This document shows positions 5,757-7,614 of a stretch of 7,614 bases of DNA, piece by piece; positions within the stretch are counted from its first letter, which is position 1, and the number at the start of each line of letters is the position of its first letter. The notes below the pieces were generated by a model, which saw nothing but the letters and a program-made list of their open reading frames with translations, made no database searches and had not been told where the DNA came from. The position numbers and the translations under genes are program-made. The stretch comes from an uncultured Bdellovibrio sp. (GTDB lineage: Bacteria > Bdellovibrionota > Bdellovibrionia > Bdellovibrionales > Bdellovibrionaceae). Location: positions 1 to 7,614 of the forward strand of contig CALMPX010000284.1 of the NCBI GenBank assembly GCA_937871355.1. Reading direction: 5' to 3'.

Positions 5757-5871
5757 ATTTTATCCATCAGAATATTTAGAGCAAATTACAAACCATATTT
5801 TCTTATATATTAATTATGCTTTTCAAATTCGAAATTCGGATTTAAAAGGCTGGCTTTTTTAATCTTTAAAA

Positions 5872-5900
5872 TTGCCCTACAACATCTTTATTAATAGAAT
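5872..5900 (+). promoter_or_regulatory. Candidate sigma-70-type promoter for the 5935 gene
   Basis: TTGCCC (5872-5877) and TAGAAT (5895-5900) are separated by 17 bases, matching the consensus at 4 and 5 of 6 positions. They lie 35 bases ahead of the start codon in the divergent intergenic region. The rest of the 178-base gap is AT-rich with no other clear signal. Confidence 0.45.
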
Positions 5901-5934
5901 GATATTTTAAAACCTTCATTCAAAAGGATAATGC

Positions 5935-6417
5935 ATGGAATTTTTTGATCATGAAAAATGGGAGATCGCAAGCTTCGTTGTTACCGTGATCGGTTTGCCT
6001 TTGGCCATTTGTGTTTTTTATTGGGAGCAACGACGCGAGAGACAAAATGAAGAAGAAGAGATCTATCAAAAACTGTCAGAAGAGTATGTTGAATTTTCTA
6101 AACTTTTACTAGAAAACGCTGATCTTCAATTAACATCAAAAGAAATTTCAAATCAGACTTTAACTCCAGAGCAGCTCGAGCGAAAAAAAATAATCTTCGA
6201 TATTTTGATTTCGCTTTTTGAACGAGCATTCATTCTCGTTTACGAAGAACAAATGAATAAACAAACGGCTCGTATGTGGCTTTCATGGGATGACTACATG
6301 AGAATTTGGTGCCGCCGTAAAGATTTCACTGAATTTCTTCCCGACATGCTCCACGGAGAAGATCCTGATTTTATTAATTACATTATGAAAATTTATAAAG
6401 AAGAGAATAAAAAATAA
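5935..6417 (+). CDS. Single-span membrane protein of unknown function
   Basis: 160 residues that I cannot assign to a named family. One hydrophobic helix (about 11-30, IASFVVTVIGLPLAICVFYW) follows a short acidic N-terminus and is followed directly by EQRRER. By the positive-inside rule the long C-terminal part is probably cytoplasmic. That part begins with a highly charged, probably helical stretch (QNEEEEIYQKLSEEYVEF) and continues with helical, aromatic-rich sequence (IFDILISLFERAFILVYEEQM, then MWLSWDDYMRIWCRRKDF) ending in HGEDPDFINYIMKIY. The repeated W, Y and F in well-spaced helices suggest a conserved folded domain rather than random sequence. The ATG follows AAGGA (5924-5928) at six bases; another ATG at 5931 is out of frame and stops after five codons. 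The gene stands alone between divergent ORF6N and the lipoprotein genes, so context gives no functional hint. Confidence 0.75.
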   Translation: MEFFDHEKWEIASFVVTVIGLPLAICVFYWEQRRERQNEEEEIYQKLSEEYVEFSKLLLENADLQLTSKEISNQTLTPEQLERKKIIFDILISLFERAFILVYEEQMNKQTARMWLSWDDYMRIWCRRKDFTEFLPDMLHGEDPDFINYIMKIYKEENKK

Positions 6418-6469
6418 AAAGCGTTATACTTTTACAAAGTAAATAACACGGCATATCGTCTAGTCATGT

Positions 6470-6478
6470 TGCTATATT
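6470..6478 (+). promoter_or_regulatory. Candidate extended -10 promoter for the lipoprotein genes
   Basis: TGCTATATT fits TGnTATAAT with one mismatch and lies about 60 bases before the GTG start at 6541. No convincing -35 hexamer is seen at the usual distance, so this is tentative. Confidence 0.3.
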
Positions 6479-6528
6479 GCTTGAGCTTAGAAAATTGGAC
6501 TGCTAGTCTTTTTCCATCATTAAACAAA

Positions 6529-6534
6529 AAAGGA
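6529..6534 (+). promoter_or_regulatory. Ribosome binding site deciding the GTG start of the CsgG-like gene
   Basis: AAAGGA six bases before the GTG at 6541. The in-frame ATG at 6466 lacks a binding site and would put 25 unrelated residues in front of an obvious lipoprotein signal peptide, so GTG is preferred. Confidence 0.65.
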
Positions 6535-6540
6535 ATTTAT

Positions 6541-7215
6541 GTGAAAAATATTTTTAATATATTGGTCGCTTCTTCATTTTTGCTTTTAGTCGGTTGCGCC
6601 TCTGAATCACACAAAGCCGTTCAAGTTGAAAAATCGGTTTCAGCTCAGACCGCCTACAACTATCAAGGACCGAAACACCCAATCATGGTGAGCAATTTTG
6701 ATAACAAATCAGGCTTCATGAGAGGTGTTTTCTCTGAAGGACCAGATCGCTTATCAAGCCAAGCCAAAACCGTTCTTATGGCTCACTTACAACAAACAGG
6801 TCGCTTCAGTGTACTTGACCGCGACAATATGAAAGAGCTTTCAGCCGAAGCGAAGCTTTCTGGTAAAAAACAAAAACTTAAAGGTGCTTCTTTCGCGATT
6901 ACTGGTGATGTGGCTGAATTCGGGCGCAAGGAAACAGGCGATCGCCAATTCTTCGGCGTTCTTGGTAGCGGAAAAAGCCAAGTAGCTTATTCTAAAGTTA
7001 CATTGAATGTTGTTGATGTAGCTACTTCAGAAGTTGTCTACTCAGCCTCTGGATCTGGGGAATATGAATTGAACAATCGTGAAGTTCTCGGTTTCGGTGG
7101 AACAGCGGCCTACGATTCAACTTTAAATGGAAAAGTTTTAGATTTAGCTATGCGAGAAGCGGTCGACAGACTTGTTGAAGGTTTAGAACAAAAAAAATGG
7201 ACTCTCACTAAATAA
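6541..7215 (+). CDS. CsgG/HfaB-family lipoprotein
   Basis: 224 residues from the GTG. A lipoprotein signal peptide (MKNIFNILVASSFLLL) ends in the lipobox LVGC, giving lipidated C19. The mature part has the CsgG-like order: IMVSNFDNKSG (48-58), AHLQQTGRFSVLDRDNM (81-97), FAITGDVAEFG (118-128), VTLNVVDVATSEVVYSASGSGEYE (153-176) and a C-terminal helix DLAMREAVDRLVEGL (201-215). E. coli CsgG (277 residues) is the outer-membrane curli export pore, but no curli genes (csgA, B, E, F) are nearby and this protein is shorter. The downstream DUF4810 lipoprotein points instead to the widespread CsgG-like/DUF4810/GNA1162 lipoprotein trio, as in Neisseria, whose envelope function is poorly defined. Periplasmic attachment to a membrane is expected. 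Whether it forms a pore cannot be judged from sequence alone. Confidence 0.85.
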   Translation: MKNIFNILVASSFLLLVGCASESHKAVQVEKSVSAQTAYNYQGPKHPIMVSNFDNKSGFMRGVFSEGPDRLSSQAKTVLMAHLQQTGRFSVLDRDNMKELSAEAKLSGKKQKLKGASFAITGDVAEFGRKETGDRQFFGVLGSGKSQVAYSKVTLNVVDVATSEVVYSASGSGEYELNNREVLGFGGTAAYDSTLNGKVLDLAMREAVDRLVEGLEQKKWTLTK

Positions 7216-7218
7216 TTT

Positions 7219-7575
7219 ATGAAATTAAATTCAATATCATTAAAAATTATTGCTCTCTTAGTTCTTTCTACACTATTTTCGAGTTGCGCCAGCCCGACTA
7301 AATATTATTGGGGAGACTACGAAAATCTTATTTACACCCAATATCAAGAACCGGGAAAAGCGACTCCGGATGTGCAAATTCAAAAGATGCAAGCCGATAT
7401 TCAACGAGCAGCGAGCAAAAACTTACCATTGCCTCCGGGGTTTTACGCTCATTTAGGCTCCCAGTGCCTTCAAATCGGAAAAGCTGGCGAAGCTCGTCAA
7501 TATTTTACCGCAGAAAAAAATGCCTTTCCGGAATCGACTGTATTGATGGATCGTTTTCTCAAGAAAATTAAGTAA
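7219..7575 (+). CDS. DUF4810 lipoprotein
   Basis: 118 residues with a type II signal peptide: a basic start, a hydrophobic core IIALLVLSTLF and the Cys at 23 in FSSC, a tolerated variant of the lipobox with F at -3. The mature protein shows the DUF4810 pattern: YYWGDYENLIYTQYQEPG (29-46), a charged helix, then LPPGFYAHLGSQCLQIGKAGEARQYFTAEKNAFPESTVLMDRFLKKI. The second half looks like a TPR-type helical hairpin. The gap after the CsgG-like gene is three bases and no separate ribosome binding site is evident, so translation is probably coupled. The family normally sits between a CsgG-like and a GNA1162/DUF799 lipoprotein, exactly as arranged here. Its molecular role is unknown; it probably assists assembly or localisation of its partners. 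Confidence 0.85.
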   Translation: MKLNSISLKIIALLVLSTLFSSCASPTKYYWGDYENLIYTQYQEPGKATPDVQIQKMQADIQRAASKNLPLPPGFYAHLGSQCLQIGKAGEARQYFTAEKNAFPESTVLMDRFLKKIK

Positions 7576-7584
7576 GGATATAAA

Positions 7585-7614
7585 ATGAAATTAATAACAA
7601 GTTTAAATATTTTA
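7585..7614 (+). CDS. Start of a third lipoprotein-cluster gene, probably GNA1162/DUF799 type (partial)
   Basis: Only the first ten codons (MKLITSLNIL) are present, cut by the window end. The ATG follows TAAGGA (7573-7578) at six bases and lies nine bases past the DUF4810 stop codon, so it is very likely a real, co-transcribed gene. The basic then hydrophobic beginning suits a signal peptide. The identity rests only on the usual gene order CsgG-like, DUF4810, GNA1162-like and is an inference. Confidence 0.55.
   Translation, partial: MKLITSLNIL

Noticed and set aside
5842..5860. AAAAGGCTGGCTTTTTT as a terminator
   Set aside because: The stem is only five pairs, and no gene ends nearby on the plus strand: the segment lies upstream of two divergent genes.
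6423..6447. Inverted repeat GTTATACTTT / AAAGTAAATAAC as terminator of the 5935 gene
   Set aside because: The stem is AT-rich, has a two-base bulge and a three-base loop, and no T-run follows; not a convincing intrinsic terminator.
6466..6540. Upstream ATG extension of the CsgG-like gene
   Set aside because: It has no ribosome binding site and would bury the signal peptide behind 25 polar residues; GTG at 6541 has AAAGGA at six bases and gives a standard lipoprotein signal.

Overview
The window is AT-rich bacterial DNA (roughly 40% GC by eye) with compact gene spacing and A-rich AAGGA-type ribosome binding sites. The mixture of a uracil-degradation operon, a small RRM RNA-binding protein, a SlyD-like FKBP and a CsgG/DUF4810 lipoprotein pair fits a Gram-negative, and the protein sequences recall the Bdellovibrionota/deltaproteobacterial group. 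That placement is an impression from the proteins, not a demonstrated assignment. No tRNA, rRNA, CRISPR array, insertion sequence or replication origin was seen, and no gene-free stretch exceeds 300 bases.

Left part, plus strand (1-4210): five genes in a row, probably one operon. The 3' end of a CoA-acylating (methyl)malonate-semialdehyde dehydrogenase (mmsA-like) is followed after 54 bases by Urc1 (a GTP cyclohydrolase II relative with its own N-terminal domain), Urc4 (DUF1688), a divergent uracil phosphoribosyltransferase and a uridine kinase. Urc1, Urc4 and the phosphoribosyltransferase are the core of the URC (urg1/urg3/urg2) pathway of uracil catabolism known from Lachancea kluyveri and Schizosaccharomyces pombe. 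The likely logic is that uracil and uridine are both converted to UMP by the phosphoribosyltransferase and the kinase, that Urc1 opens the pyrimidine ring of a uridine nucleotide, that Urc4 processes a ribosylurea-type intermediate, and that the C3 product (malonate semialdehyde, reduced to 3-hydroxypropionate in yeast) is instead oxidised to acetyl-CoA by the dehydrogenase. Overlaps of 11 and 26 bases with TTG and GTG starts suggest translational coupling.

Middle part, minus strand (4222-5756): a SlyD-like FKBP prolyl isomerase with an unclear start, an intrinsic terminator, a 92-residue RRM RNA-binding protein whose leader can fold so that its Shine-Dalgarno sequence is paired, and an ORF6N-domain protein. 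The ORF6N gene carries two tandem 27-base units, each a near-perfect palindrome, with paired compensatory differences.

Right part, plus strand (5935-7614): a single-span membrane protein of unknown function, then a CsgG/HfaB-type lipoprotein, a DUF4810 lipoprotein and the first ten codons of a third gene. By position this third gene is probably the GNA1162/DUF799-type lipoprotein that often completes this trio.
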